64,000 bases of DNA from Cryobacterium psychrotolerans (GCF_900101115.1 NZ_FNFU01000002.1:84679-148678), one strand, 5' to 3'. Shown: positions 51,137-60,950, counted from the stretch's first letter. The notes: generated by a model not told the origin, from the sequence alone. Made by a program: numbers and translations.

Positions 51137-51688
51137 ATGAGTGAACTCAATCCCCGTGATGACGCCTCACGCTACGGTCTTGGACTTCTCTTCACCGACG
51201 GAATGCCCGAACTCGACGAGAACTCGGGCTACCGAGGCGCAGTCGCCGCTCGCGCCGCCGGTATCAGCTACCGCCAGCTCGACTACTGGGCTCGCACCGA
51301 ACTGGTCGAACCCACCGTGCGTGGGGCCGCAGGATCCGGGTCGCAGCGCCTCTACGGATTCCGCGACATCCTGGTCCTCAAGCTCGTGAAGCGCCTCCTC
51401 GACACCGGGATCTCGCTCCAGCAGATCCGCACCGCCGTCAACCAGCTTCGCGAATCCGGTGTGAGCGACCTGGCCCAGACCACCCTCATGAGCGACGGAG
51501 CCAGCGTGTACCTGTGCACCTCCAACGACGAGGTCATCGACCTCGTCAGCCGGGGTCAGGGCGTGTTCGGCATCGCCGTCGGCAAGGTGCTGCGCGAGGT
51601 CGAGAGCAGCCTGGTCGAACTGGACACCCAGACCGTCGACCCCACCGACGAACTCGCCCAGCGCCGCAGCACCCGCAAGATCTCCTGA
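51137..51688 (+). CDS. MerR-family transcriptional regulator
   Basis: A 183-residue MerR-type regulator. The helix-turn-helix and wing are in YRGAVAARAAGISYRQLDYWARTELVEPTVRGAAGSGSQRLYGFRDILVLKLVKRLLDTGISLQQIRTAVNQL. It is the second MerR of the conserved garA-ftsR-merR block (Rv1828-like). No metal-binding Cys cluster is seen. Its target is unknown. AGAGGCGA lies before the ATG. The gene is followed by a long hairpin. Confidence 0.85.
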   Translation: MSELNPRDDASRYGLGLLFTDGMPELDENSGYRGAVAARAAGISYRQLDYWARTELVEPTVRGAAGSGSQRLYGFRDILVLKLVKRLLDTGISLQQIRTAVNQLRESGVSDLAQTTLMSDGASVYLCTSNDEVIDLVSRGQGVFGIAVGKVLREVESSLVELDTQTVDPTDELAQRRSTRKIS

Positions 51689-51717
51689 CCGCCCCCAGTC
51701 GCCCCGCGCCTCTGACC

Positions 51718-51789
51718 GTCGAGTTTGGCGGTTCCGGTTGAGCTTGCCTGGCACGCCCGTCAAGCTCGACCGCAAGCGTCAAGCTCGGC
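51718..51789. terminator. 29-bp imperfect hairpin between convergent merR and parA
   Basis: Arms 51718-51746 and 51761-51789 pair at 23 of 29 positions (26 of 29 counting G-U) around a 14-base loop. GTCAAGCTCG is repeated twice in the right arm. It can serve as a two-way terminator. Confidence 0.65.
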
Positions 51790-51794
51790 GAGAA

Positions 51795-52628
51795 CTAGGT
51801 CGCGGGCTGTTCGGCGTATTCGCCGATGCGGGCGGTGCGCAGCACTCGTTCGAGCAGCTGATCGAAGTAGCCGGCCATCTCCTGCGCGCTTTCACCCGGC
51901 CAGATGTGCAGCGGCTTCGCTGCGCCCTGGGCCTGCTGCAGCGAGGTGCGCTCCGGCAGCTGGGGGCTGAGCACGAGCGGGCCGAACATGTCGCGCAGTT
52001 CCTTGATCCGGAACTGGTGCTCCATGGACGCCGTGCGGGCACGGTTGACGATGATGCCCAGCGGCTGGAGGCGCGGGCTCAGACCGCGGCGGATCTCTTC
52101 GATTGCGCGCAGGGCGCGGTCGGCGGCGGCCACGGAGAACAGGCCGGGCTCGGTGACGACGGCGACGCGGTCACTGGCGGCCCAGGCCGTGCGGGTGAGG
52201 GCGTTGAGTGACGGGGCGCAGTCGATGAGCACGAGGTCGTACTCCTTTTCGACGGTCGACAAGGCTTCTTCGAGCTTCCAGATATCGCGGATGCTGGGGT
52301 GCGGGCCGTCGAAGTTGATCGCCGAGGGACTGCCGATCATGACGTCGATCGTGCCCTGGCGGCCGCGCGTCCACCCGCTCGGGGCGATCGCGGCGCGCAC
52401 GGTCTTCTCCTTGGGGGAGGCCAGCACGTCGGCGACGTTGAGGTGCCCGGCGACCTGGATGTCCATCCCGGTCGACACATCCGACTGGGGATCGAGATCC
52501 ACGACGAGGGTGCGCACACCGCGGGCGAAGGCAGCAGAAGCCAGACCAAGGGTCACCGTGGTCTTTCCTACGCCTCCCTTGAGGGAGCTGACGCTGAGTA
52601 CATGCACAATCGACAACGTTACCTTCAC
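51795..52628 (-). CDS. ParA-family ATPase
   Basis: A 277-residue deviant Walker ATPase. SLKGGVGKTTVTLGLASAAFA is the P-loop, VVDLDPQSDVSTGM the Walker A' region and LVLIDCAPSLNALT the Walker B. Such proteins place chromosomes, plasmids or membrane machines. It is alone, with no parB partner, so it is probably one of the orphan ParA proteins near pyc in actinobacteria. The GTG at 52628 has no ribosome site; a GTG at 52607 (giving VHVLSVSS) is a good alternative. Confidence 0.88.
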   Translation of the reverse strand: MKVTLSIVHVLSVSSLKGGVGKTTVTLGLASAAFARGVRTLVVDLDPQSDVSTGMDIQVAGHLNVADVLASPKEKTVRAAIAPSGWTRGRQGTIDVMIGSPSAINFDGPHPSIRDIWKLEEALSTVEKEYDLVLIDCAPSLNALTRTAWAASDRVAVVTEPGLFSVAAADRALRAIEEIRRGLSPRLQPLGIIVNRARTASMEHQFRIKELRDMFGPLVLSPQLPERTSLQQAQGAAKPLHIWPGESAQEMAGYFDQLLERVLRTARIGEYAEQPAT

Positions 52629-52684
52629 TAGTCTTAGAGAACCTAACCGTCAGCTGTGTGCCGCGCCACGCTCGAAAGGTCTGA

Positions 52685-55600
52685 ATGTTCTCCAAAATCC
52701 TCGTTGCCAACCGTGGAGAGATCGCGATTCGCGCGTTCCGAGCGGCCTATGAACTCGGTGCCAAGACGGTGGCCGTGTTCCCCTATGAGGACCGGAGCTC
52801 CCTGCACCGCCTGAAGGCCGATGAGGCGTACCAGATCGGCGAGCCCGGACACCCGGTGCGCGCGTACCTGGACGTGAGCGAGATCATCCGGGTGGCGAAG
52901 GAGAGCGGCGCCGACGCCATTTACCCCGGTTACGGTTTCCTTTCCGAGAACCCTGAATTGGCCGAGGCCGCCGCGGAGGCCGGGATCGCGTTCATCGGCC
53001 CGGGCAAGAGCGTGCTGGAAATGGCCGGCAACAAGGTCACGGCCAAGGACTACGCGATCGCCGCCGGCGTGCCGGTGCTGCAGTCCACGCGTCCGTCCCT
53101 GGACGTGGACGAGCTGATCGGCCAGGCGGCCGAGATCGGCTTCCCTTTGTTCGCGAAGGCCGTCGCCGGCGGCGGCGGGCGCGGGATGCGCCGGGTCGAC
53201 TCCGCCAAGGACCTCCGGGGCTCCCTCGAGGAGGCGATGCGCGAGGCCAAGAGCGCGTTCGGCGACGCCACCATGTTCCTCGAGCAGGCGGTGCTCCGCC
53301 CCCGGCACATCGAGGTGCAGATCCTCGCGGACTCCACCGGTGAGACCGTGCACCTGTTCGAACGCGACTGCTCGGTGCAGCGCCGTCACCAGAAGGTGAT
53401 CGAGATCGCGCCGGCGCCGAACCTCTCCGATGAGATCCGCGAGCGCCTCTACAAGGACGCCATCGCGTTCGCCAAATCGATCGGATACGTCAACGCCGGC
53501 ACCGTCGAGTTCCTGCTGGACACCGTGGGGGAGCGCGCGGGCAAGCACGTGTTCATCGAGATGAACCCGCGGATCCAGGTCGAGCACACGGTCACCGAGG
53601 AGGTCACCGATGTGGACCTCGTTCAGTCGCAGATGCGGATCGCGGCCGGGCAGACCCTCGCCGAACTGGGCCTGACCCAGGACAAGATCCAGATGCGCGG
53701 GGTCGCCCTGCAGTGCCGGATCACGACCGAGGACCCCAATGCGGGTTTCCGCCCGGACACGGGAAAGATCACCACGTACCGGTCCCCGGGCGGTGCCGGC
53801 ATCCGGATGGACGGCGGAACGATCAACCCCGGCGCCCAGATCAGCCCCCACTTCGACTCGATGCTCTCCAAGCTCACCTGCCGCGGCCGCGACTACGCCT
53901 CGGCCGTGACCCGCTCCAAGCGGGCGCTGGCGGAGTTCCGCATCCGCGGGGTCTCGACGAACATCCCGTTCCTGCAGGCCGTACTCGACGACCCGGACTT
54001 CGCCGCCGGTGACCTGAGCACGTCCTTCATCGATGAGCGCCCGCACCTGCTGCGCGGCCGCCCGTCGAAGGACCGCGGCACGAAGATCATCAACTGGCTC
54101 GCCGACGTCACCGTCAACCAGCCCAACGGCGCCCCCACCACCGCCGTGCACCCGGCCGAGAAGCTGCCGCCGATCGATCTGACCCTTCCGGCTCCGGCCG
54201 GGTCGCGCCAGCGGCTGCTCGAACTCGGCCCGAAGGGGTTCGCGACCGCCCTGCGCGCGCAGACCGCCCTGGCCGTCACCGACACGACCTTCCGTGACGC
54301 TCACCAGTCCCTGCTCGCCACCCGGGTGCGCACGCGGGACCTGGTCGCCGCGGCGCCGTACGTGGCCCGGATGACCCCCGAGCTGCTCTCGGTCGAGGCC
54401 TGGGGCGGCGCGACCTACGACGTCGCCCTCCGGTTCCTCGGCGAAGACCCGTGGGAGCGCCTGGCGGCCCTGCGTGAGGCGCTGCCGAACATCAACATCC
54501 AGATGCTTCTCCGCGGCCGCAACACGGTGGGCTACACGCCGTACCCGACCGAGGTGACGGATGCGTTCGTGCGCGAAGCGTCCGACACCGGAGTGGACAT
54601 CTTCCGCATCTTCGACGCGTTGAACGACGTGAACCAGATGCGCCCGGCCATCGACGCGGTCCTGGCCACGGGCACCAGCCTGGCCGAGGTCGCCGTCTGC
54701 TACACCGGCGACCTGCTCGACCCCGCCGAGAACCTCTACACGCTGGACTACTACCTGCGCCTGGCCGAGCAGATCGTGGACTCCGGCGCGCATGTCCTGG
54801 CGATCAAGGACATGGCCGGGCTGCTGCGCCCCGCGGCCGCGGAAAAGCTCGTCACCGCGTTCCGGGACCGGTTCGACCTGCCGGTGCACGTGCACACCCA
54901 CGACACCCCCGGCGGCCAGCTGGCCACGCTCCTCGCGGCATCCCGCGCCGGAGCGGACGCCGTCGACGTGGCCAGCGCCCCGTTGGCCGGCACGACCAGC
55001 CAGCCGTCCGCGTCGTCCCTGGTCGCAGCGCTGGCGCACACGGAACGCGACACCGGCCTGTCGCTGCAGAACGTATGCGACCTGGAGCCGTACTGGGAGG
55101 CCGTGCGGCACGTCTACCGGCCGTTCGAGTCCGGCCTGGCCTCGCCGACCGGGCGCGTGTACAAGCACGAGATCCCCGGCGGCCAGCTGTCCAACCTGCG
55201 CACCCAGGCGGTCGCGCTCGGCCTGGCCGACCACTTCGAACTGATCGAGGACATGTACGCCGCGGCGAACACCATCCTCGGCCGGGTGCCCAAGGTCACC
55301 CCGTCGTCCAAGGTCGTCGGCGACCTCGCGCTGTACCTCGCCGCGGTGCGCGCCGACCCGGCCGACTTCGAGCAGAACCCGGACAAGTACGACGTGCCCG
55401 ACTCGGTCATCGGGTTCATGGCCGGCGAGCTGGGCGACCTGCCCGGCGGCTGGCCCGAGCCCTTCCGCAGCAAGGTGCTCGCCGGCAAGACCATCCGGAT
55501 CGGGGTCACCGAGATCACCGCCGAGGAACGCGCCGCCCTGGCCGGTGACAGCCACACCCGCCAGGCCATGCTCAACCAGCTGCTCTTCCCCGCGCCGACG

Positions 55601-56089
55601 CGCCAGTTCGAGCAGAGCCGTGAACTGTACGGCGACCTGTCCGTCATCGACACCGTCGACTACCTTTACGGGCTCAAGCAGGGCCACGAACACGTGATCG
55701 AGCTCGAGAAGGGCGTGCGCCTGTACGCCGGGCTCGAGGCCATCGGCGACGCGGACGACAAGGGCATGCGCACGGTCATGACCATCCTGAACGGGCAGCT
55801 CCGCCCGGTGTTCGTGCGCGACCGCAGCATCACGGTCGAGACGAAGGTGGCCGAGAAAGCGGATGCCAACCAGCCCGGCCAGGTTGCCGCCCCGTTCTCC
55901 GGCGTGGTCACCCTGCAGGTCGAGGAAGGCGCCCCGGTCAAGGCCGGCCAGAGCGTGGCATCCATCGAAGCCATGAAGATGGAGGCGGCGATCACCAGCC
56001 CCATCGACGGCTTCGTGGAGCGGGTGGCGATTCCCAGGACCCAGCAGGTCGATGCGGGCGATCTGCTCGTGGTGGTGCGCCCACGGTAG
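52685..56089 (+). CDS. pyc: Pyruvate carboxylase
   Basis: A 1134-residue biotin enzyme that makes oxaloacetate from pyruvate and bicarbonate. The biotin carboxylase domain (about 1-450) starts FSKILVANRGEIAIRAFRAAYELG and contains GGGGRGMR and FIEMNPRIQVEHTVTEEVT. The carboxyltransferase domain (about 525-800) has TDTTFRDAHQSLLATRVRTRDL. The biotin carrier at the end has EAMKMEA with the acceptor Lys1098. All domains are intact. AAAGG lies before the ATG, 56 bases from the divergent ParA gene. Confidence 0.98.
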   Translation: MFSKILVANRGEIAIRAFRAAYELGAKTVAVFPYEDRSSLHRLKADEAYQIGEPGHPVRAYLDVSEIIRVAKESGADAIYPGYGFLSENPELAEAAAEAGIAFIGPGKSVLEMAGNKVTAKDYAIAAGVPVLQSTRPSLDVDELIGQAAEIGFPLFAKAVAGGGGRGMRRVDSAKDLRGSLEEAMREAKSAFGDATMFLEQAVLRPRHIEVQILADSTGETVHLFERDCSVQRRHQKVIEIAPAPNLSDEIRERLYKDAIAFAKSIGYVNAGTVEFLLDTVGERAGKHVFIEMNPRIQVEHTVTEEVTDVDLVQSQMRIAAGQTLAELGLTQDKIQMRGVALQCRITTEDPNAGFRPDTGKITTYRSPGGAGIRMDGGTINPGAQISPHFDSMLSKLTCRGRDYASAVTRSKRALAEFRIRGVSTNIPFLQAVLDDPDFAAGDLSTSFIDERPHLLRGRPSKDRGTKIINWLADVTVNQPNGAPTTAVHPAEKLPPIDLTLPAPAGSRQRLLELGPKGFATALRAQTALAVTDTTFRDAHQSLLATRVRTRDLVAAAPYVARMTPELLSVEAWGGATYDVALRFLGEDPWERLAALREALPNINIQMLLRGRNTVGYTPYPTEVTDAFVREASDTGVDIFRIFDALNDVNQMRPAIDAVLATGTSLAEVAVCYTGDLLDPAENLYTLDYYLRLAEQIVDSGAHVLAIKDMAGLLRPAAAEKLVTAFRDRFDLPVHVHTHDTPGGQLATLLAASRAGADAVDVASAPLAGTTSQPSASSLVAALAHTERDTGLSLQNVCDLEPYWEAVRHVYRPFESGLASPTGRVYKHEIPGGQLSNLRTQAVALGLADHFELIEDMYAAANTILGRVPKVTPSSKVVGDLALYLAAVRADPADFEQNPDKYDVPDSVIGFMAGELGDLPGGWPEPFRSKVLAGKTIRIGVTEITAEERAALAGDSHTRQAMLNQLLFPAPTRQFEQSRELYGDLSVIDTVDYLYGLKQGHEHVIELEKGVRLYAGLEAIGDADDKGMRTVMTILNGQLRPVFVRDRSITVETKVAEKADANQPGQVAAPFSGVVTLQVEEGAPVKAGQSVASIEAMKMEAAITSPIDGFVERVAIPRTQQVDAGDLLVVVRPR

Positions 56090-56126
56090 GATAGGTCCCC
56101 GATCCACCGACGAGGAGACTGGACTG

Positions 56127-57428
56127 TTGCCAGACACACGCAGGGACGACGAGAACGTCGGTCGGCGGCCCACGGCCAAGACGGGCGCCGACCCGGTCGC
56201 TCCGCCGACTGATGAGTATCACAGCGAGCTTCTGCCGCACACGGTCGAGAACCGGGCTTCGGCTCTCCCGGAGAGCCTGAGCATCCCGCTCGGCGTCGCG
56301 GACGCGCCGCGGCGGTCCGTGACGCGCACGGCGGCCCCCGCCCGGACGGGCAGGGACGCTGCGGCCGCCCGGGCCCCGCAGGCCGGCACCCGCAGCATCG
56401 AAATCAGCGTTCCGGTCACCCGGGGCGACGGTGCGGCCGAGGACCCGTCGGCCGGCCGCTCCGAGGTCCGCGGCGCCGGAGTCCCGGAGTCGGCGAACAT
56501 GCTGACCTCCGACCGCCTGCTGGCGGTCAATCGCCAGACCAGGCGCCCGCCGCGCGGCGGCTTCAACCGGCTGGTCTACGACGCCACGCTGCACCTGGTG
56601 AACCTCGGCGACTCGGCCCGCGTGATCGCGCACGACGAAATGACCGAACGCATCCGCAAGGAGTTCGAGGGCGGCACGCGCTTCGTGCCGATCCTCACCC
56701 GCAAGGGCGGCGTCGGCAAGACCACAGTGACCACGCTGCTCGGGATGGCGCTGGCCGACGCGCGCGAAGACCGCATCATGGCCGTAGACGCGAACCCCGA
56801 CCGCGGAACGCTCTCTGAGCGGGTCAGCAAACAGACCAGGTCGACGGTGCGCGACGTCGTGACCAGGGCCGCGTCGATCGGCAACTTCACGGATTTCTCC
56901 GCCCTCGTCTCCCGGGACGAGACCAGGCTCGACATCCTGGCGTCCGACACCGATCCGCTCCTCTCCGAGGCATTCGACGAAGACGACTACAACGTCGTTG
57001 CAGACCTCGCCGCCCGCTATTACTCGATGGTGCTCACCGACTGTGGCACCGGAATCGTGCATTCGGTCATGCGCGCCACCCTGCAGCGAGCGGACTCGGT
57101 CGTGATCGTCTCCGGCGGAAGCGTCGACGAGGCGCGGCTGGCCTCTGAGACCCTCACCTGGCTCGAAGCGAACGGCTACGGCGGACTCGTGCGGAACGCG
57201 ATCGTCGCCCTGAACACCGCGACCCAGGGAACCAACCTGGTCAAACTGGAAGAGATCGAGTCGCACTTCCGGTCACGAGTGCGGGAAATCGTGCGTATCC
57301 CGTACGACCCGCAGCTGGCGGCCGGCAGCGTCGTTTCCTTCAAGGACCTGCGGCCGATCACGCAGCTGGCGGCGCGAACCCTCGCGGCGCTGGTCGTCGA
57401 GGGCCTGCCGGCCGACCGCAGCCGGTAA
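56127..57428 (+). CDS. MinD/EspI-like ATPase with long disordered head
   Basis: A 433-residue protein. The first 180 residues are Arg/Pro/Asp/Ala-rich and likely unfolded. The rest is a MinD/ParA-type ATPase with PILTRKGGVGKTTVTTLLGMALADAREDRIMAVDANPDRGTLSERV, a classical Walker A, and MVLTDCGTGIVHSVMRATLQRADSVVIVSGG. This layout matches the EspI-like group of actinobacterial ATPases. No ESX genes are nearby, so the function is open. The TTG at 56127 has GAGGAGA 8-9 bases upstream. Confidence 0.83.
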   Translation: MPDTRRDDENVGRRPTAKTGADPVAPPTDEYHSELLPHTVENRASALPESLSIPLGVADAPRRSVTRTAAPARTGRDAAAARAPQAGTRSIEISVPVTRGDGAAEDPSAGRSEVRGAGVPESANMLTSDRLLAVNRQTRRPPRGGFNRLVYDATLHLVNLGDSARVIAHDEMTERIRKEFEGGTRFVPILTRKGGVGKTTVTTLLGMALADAREDRIMAVDANPDRGTLSERVSKQTRSTVRDVVTRAASIGNFTDFSALVSRDETRLDILASDTDPLLSEAFDEDDYNVVADLAARYYSMVLTDCGTGIVHSVMRATLQRADSVVIVSGGSVDEARLASETLTWLEANGYGGLVRNAIVALNTATQGTNLVKLEEIESHFRSRVREIVRIPYDPQLAAGSVVSFKDLRPITQLAARTLAALVVEGLPADRSR

Positions 57429-57473
57429 CCCTGCCTCCGACCGAGACCTCGCCCCGATCATTGGAAGTTCCCT

Positions 57474-57965
57474 GTGCCTGAGCGCCAGATTCGTCTCCTG
57501 GGAGACCCGGTCCTCAAGACCGCCTCCGACCCGATAGTCATCGTCGACGACCGGGTCCGCGCCCTCGTCACCGACCTGCTCGACAGTGTCCGGCTGCCGG
57601 GTCGAGCCGGGGTGGCGGCCTCGCAGATCGGGGTGAACCTGCGCGCGTTCAGCTACAACATTGACGGGGACATCGGCTATATTCTCAACCCGGCGATCGT
57701 CGAGCTGTCCGGCGAGCCGGAGCTGGTCGACGAAGGCTGCCTGTCCGTGCCCGGCCTCTGGTACCCGACGAAGCGGTATCCGTTCGCCCGCGTCGTCGGC
57801 ACGGACCTCGAGGGTGACACGGTCGAGCTGTCGGGCATGGGAGTCATGGCGCAGGCGCTGCAGCACGAGACCGATCACCTCGACGGCCTGCTCTACCTCG
57901 ACCGCCTGGACAAGGAGAACCGTCGCGCAGCGATGAAGGAAGTCCGCGCGTCCACCTGGTTCTAA
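57474..57965 (+). CDS. def: Peptide deformylase
   Basis: A 163-residue metalloenzyme that removes the N-formyl group from new proteins. Motif 1 is [10 protein letters not shown] (a variant of GLAAPQ), motif 2 is DEGCLSVPG with the metal-binding Cys, motif 3 is [19 protein letters not shown] with the HExxH-type metal site. Ser in place of Pro in motif 1 is a small change. GTG start, 45 bases after the ATPase gene, followed by a hairpin. Confidence 0.94.
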   Translation: MPERQIRLLGDPVLKTASDPIVIVDDRVRALVTDLLDSVRLPGRAGVAASQIGVNLRAFSYNIDGDIGYILNPAIVELSGEPELVDEGCLSVPGLWYPTKRYPFARVVGTDLEGDTVELSGMGVMAQALQHETDHLDGLLYLDRLDKENRRAAMKEVRASTWF

Positions 57966-57967
57966 TC

Positions 57968-58021
57968 CGACAGGCCCGACCCCTTCTGAGGTCGAGCCTG
58001 TCGGGAACCGGGCCTGTCGGG
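57968..58021. terminator. Hairpin between convergent def and acyl-CoA ligase genes
   Basis: CCGACAGGCCCGACC (57968-57982) pairs with 57991-58005 at 14 of 15 positions around CCTTCTGA. A second copy of the right arm, GGGCCTGTCGGG (58010-58021), allows a competing fold. It fits a two-way terminator. Confidence 0.7.
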
Positions 58022-58031
58022 ACCCCGCTGA

Positions 58032-59864
58032 TCAGTCCCTGATCGAGAAGCCCTCGGTGACCGGGGCGCCCTCGTAGAGGCCCTCGATCGTGTCTGCGAA
58101 GTCCTTGAGGATGAGGTCGCGCTTGATGCTGAGCTTAGGCGTGAGGTAGCCGTTGGCCTCGAGGAGTTCCGTAGGCAGCACGACGAACTTCCGGATCGAT
58201 TCGGCCCGCGACACGTGCTCGTTGGCGTGATCGACGGCGCGCTGCACTTCGGCGAGCACCGCCTTGTTCACCGAGGCCTCGGCCAGGGACATCCCGGCGT
58301 CTTCCTTGTTGTTGTTGAGCCACACCGGGAGCATGTCCGGGTCGAGGGTGATCAGGGCGGCGATGAAGGGCTTGCGGTCGCCGACCACGACGACCTGCCC
58401 GATCAGCGAGTTCGCCCGGATCGGGTCTTCGAGGGCCGCCGGGGCGACGTTCTTGCCGCCGGCCGTGACGATGAGTTCCTTCTTCCGCCCGGTGATGGTG
58501 AGGAAGCCCTCCTCGTCGAAGGACCCGATGTCGCCGGTCTTGAGCCAGCCGTCCTCGAACGTCGCGCGTGTGGCGTCCGGGTTCTTCCAGTACTCCTTGA
58601 AGACGTTGACGCCCTTGACCTGGATTTCGCCGTCGTCCAGGGCTCGCACGGAGACGCCAGGCAGGGCCGGGCCCACGGTACCGATCTTGGACTTGGTGGC
58701 CAGGTTGACGGTGGCCGGAGCGGTCGTCTCGGTGAGGCCATAGCCCTCGAGGATGACGATGCCCAGGCTGTGGAAGAAGTGGCCGAGGTGCGCGCCGAGC
58801 GGCGCCGATCCGGACACCGCGTACTTGACGTTGCCGCCCATGACGGCGCGGAGCTTGCTGTAGACGAGCCGGTCGAAGAGGGCGAACTTGATCTTCATCA
58901 TCAGGGGGATCGCCTGGCCGGACTGGAGGGCCTGCGAGTGTGCGACGGCCACTTCGGCGGCCGCGCGGAAGATCTTGCCCTTTCCGCCGGCCTCGGCCTT
59001 CTGCTCGGCCGAGTTGTAGACCTTCTCGAACACGCGAGGCACGGCGAGCAGGAAGGTGGGCTTGAAGCTGCCGAGCGCCGGGAGGAGCTGTTTGGTGTCG
59101 GGCTGGTGGCCGACGCGCACGCCCGCGTGAACGCAGAGCACCGAGATGAATCGCGCGAACACGTGTGCGGTGGTGATGAAGAGGAGGGTGGATGCACCCT
59201 TTTCGTCGGTGAGGACTTCCTTGAGCGCGACCGCGGAGTTGCGGCAGGTCTCGACGAAGTTGGAGTGCGTCAGCACGCAGCCCTTGGGCCGGCCGGTGGA
59301 CCCAGAGGTGTAAATCAGGGTGGCGATGTCGCTTCCGACGGCGAGGCCGCGTCGGCGTTCGATCTCAGCGTCCGGGACAGCCGTTCCGCTCGCGGCGAGC
59401 TTGTCGAGGTCGCCGAGGCCGATCTGCCAGACGGTTGTGATGGTCGGCAGTTCCGGGTGGATCTCGTCGAAGCGCGCGAAGTGGTCCGCGGTTTCGAGGA
59501 TGAGTGCCTTGGCGTCCGAGTCGCCGAGGATCCACTGGATCTGGGTGGGAGAGCTGGTTTCATAGACCGGGACGAGCACGGCCCCGGCGAACCAGGCGGC
59601 GAAGTCGACGAGCGTCCACTCGTACCGGGTCTTGCACATCAGGCCGATCTTGTCACCGGGCTCGATGCCCGCCGCGACGAAACCCTTGGCGAGGGCGACG
59701 ACCTGGGCGTGGAATTCGATGGTGCTGACCGGAAGCCATTCGCCGTTCACGGGCAGCGAGAACAGAACCATGTTCGGCGTCGCCTTCAGGCGATCGACGA
59801 GCAGGTCCGTCACATTGGCTGCCGGATCGGCAGGAACAATGGCGGGAACGTCAAACTGTCTCAC
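58032..59864 (-). CDS. Long-chain acyl-CoA synthetase (AMP-binding)
   Basis: A 610-residue ANL-superfamily ligase that activates fatty acids with ATP and CoA. The adenylate motif TLIYTSGSTGRPKGCVLTHSN, then GYGLTETTAPATVN, DGWLKTGDIGSFDEEGFLTITGRKKELIVTAGGKNVAPAALEDPI are all in order. Overall features (EWTLVDFAAWFAGAVLVPVYETSS) fit the FadD15/AMP-forming long-chain group. AAGGAG lies 6 bases before the GTG at 59864. It is convergent with def and divergent from glk. Confidence 0.93.
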   Translation of the reverse strand: MRQFDVPAIVPADPAANVTDLLVDRLKATPNMVLFSLPVNGEWLPVSTIEFHAQVVALAKGFVAAGIEPGDKIGLMCKTRYEWTLVDFAAWFAGAVLVPVYETSSPTQIQWILGDSDAKALILETADHFARFDEIHPELPTITTVWQIGLGDLDKLAASGTAVPDAEIERRRGLAVGSDIATLIYTSGSTGRPKGCVLTHSNFVETCRNSAVALKEVLTDEKGASTLLFITTAHVFARFISVLCVHAGVRVGHQPDTKQLLPALGSFKPTFLLAVPRVFEKVYNSAEQKAEAGGKGKIFRAAAEVAVAHSQALQSGQAIPLMMKIKFALFDRLVYSKLRAVMGGNVKYAVSGSAPLGAHLGHFFHSLGIVILEGYGLTETTAPATVNLATKSKIGTVGPALPGVSVRALDDGEIQVKGVNVFKEYWKNPDATRATFEDGWLKTGDIGSFDEEGFLTITGRKKELIVTAGGKNVAPAALEDPIRANSLIGQVVVVGDRKPFIAALITLDPDMLPVWLNNNKEDAGMSLAEASVNKAVLAEVQRAVDHANEHVSRAESIRKFVVLPTELLEANGYLTPKLSIKRDLILKDFADTIEGLYEGAPVTEGFSIRD

Positions 59865-60002
59865 GGCGACTCCTTTGGGCCGGATGGGCGGGTGTTTCGC
59901 CCGGCGGGATGCTGATTTACTACACTCTATGGGGTACTGCCGCGTCTGCTCCGGATGCGGCGGTGCTCGTTTCCGTAACGCTCGCCGACGAAAGGTGCCC
60001 TC

Positions 60003-60950
60003 GTGCATGCCATTGGGATCGACATTGGCGGCACCAAGATCGCCGGCGCACTCGTCGACGAGGCGGGCACCATCATCCGCTCCGACCGGAGGCCGACGTC
60101 CGCCGGCGATCCGGCCGAAATCGAAGATGCCGTCGTGGCGATGATCAGGAACCTCGCCGAGGGTGAGGATGTCATCGCCGCCGGGGTCGCCGCTGCCGGG
60201 TTCATCGACGCGAGCCAGTCGACCGTCTACTACGCGCCGAACATCAACTGGCGCAACGAGCCCCTCCGCGAGAAGCTCGAAGCCCGGCTTGACCTGCCGA
60301 TCATCATCGAGAACGATGCCAACGCGGCCGGCTGGGCCGAGTTCTGTTTCGGCGCCGGCCGCAATTACAGCGACATGGTCACCCTCACCATCGGCACGGG
60401 TGTCGGCGGCGCCATCGTCTCCCGGAACCAGTTGTTCCGCGGTGGCTTCGGCGTGGGCGCCGAGCTCGGTCACCTTCGACTCATCCCCGGCGGCCTGCCC
60501 TGCGGTTGTGGGGCCCACGGCTGCATCGAGCAATATGGTTCCGGCCGGGCCCTGCTGCGCATCGCCAATGAATTCGCGGATGCCGGGGGAATCGGCCTGG
60601 GCCTCGCCGCGGCCAGGGCGCGCGCGGGAACACTCACCGGCGTCGACGTGAGCGCGCTGATCCAGGCCGGCGACGGCGGGGCGCTGGCCGCGCTGCGACA
60701 GGTCGGCAGCGCGCTCGGCCAGGCCTGCGCGAGCCTGGCCGCGGTGCTGGACCCGCAGGTGTTCGTCTTCGGCGGGGGAGTGGCCGTCGCGGGCGAGCTT
60801 CTGCTCGAACCGATCCGCGCGGCCTACCTCGAACACCTGCCCGCTCGGGGCTACCACCCCGAGGCGGAGTTCACCACCGCCCAGCTGGTCAACGACGCGG
60901 GTGTGGTCGGCGCAGCCGACCTCGCGCGCAAGCACGTCATCGAGCAGTAG
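60003..60950 (+). CDS. glk: ROK-family glucokinase
   Basis: A 315-residue ROK kinase, probably phosphorylating glucose with ATP or polyphosphate. The phosphate loop IGIDIGGTKIAGALVDEAG opens the protein. LPIIIENDANAAGWAEFCFGAGR holds the catalytic Asp, TIGTGVGGAIV follows, and the ROK zinc motif CGCGAHGCIEQYGSG is complete. AAAGGTG precedes the GTG. It shares its operon with the acyltransferase gene, 28 bases on. Confidence 0.92.
   Translation: MHAIGIDIGGTKIAGALVDEAGTIIRSDRRPTSAGDPAEIEDAVVAMIRNLAEGEDVIAAGVAAAGFIDASQSTVYYAPNINWRNEPLREKLEARLDLPIIIENDANAAGWAEFCFGAGRNYSDMVTLTIGTGVGGAIVSRNQLFRGGFGVGAELGHLRLIPGGLPCGCGAHGCIEQYGSGRALLRIANEFADAGGIGLGLAAARARAGTLTGVDVSALIQAGDGGALAALRQVGSALGQACASLAAVLDPQVFVFGGGVAVAGELLLEPIRAAYLEHLPARGYHPEAEFTTAQLVNDAGVVGAADLARKHVIEQ

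Noticed and set aside
52643..56179. A very long open frame on the minus strand opposite pyruvate carboxylase.
   Set aside because: It mirrors the codon pattern of pyc in GC-rich DNA, has no recognisable domain, and pyc is intact on the other strand.
57521..57535. A CCCGATAG box inside def as another sigma-28 site.
   Set aside because: No TAAC lies 19 bases upstream and it sits within coding sequence.
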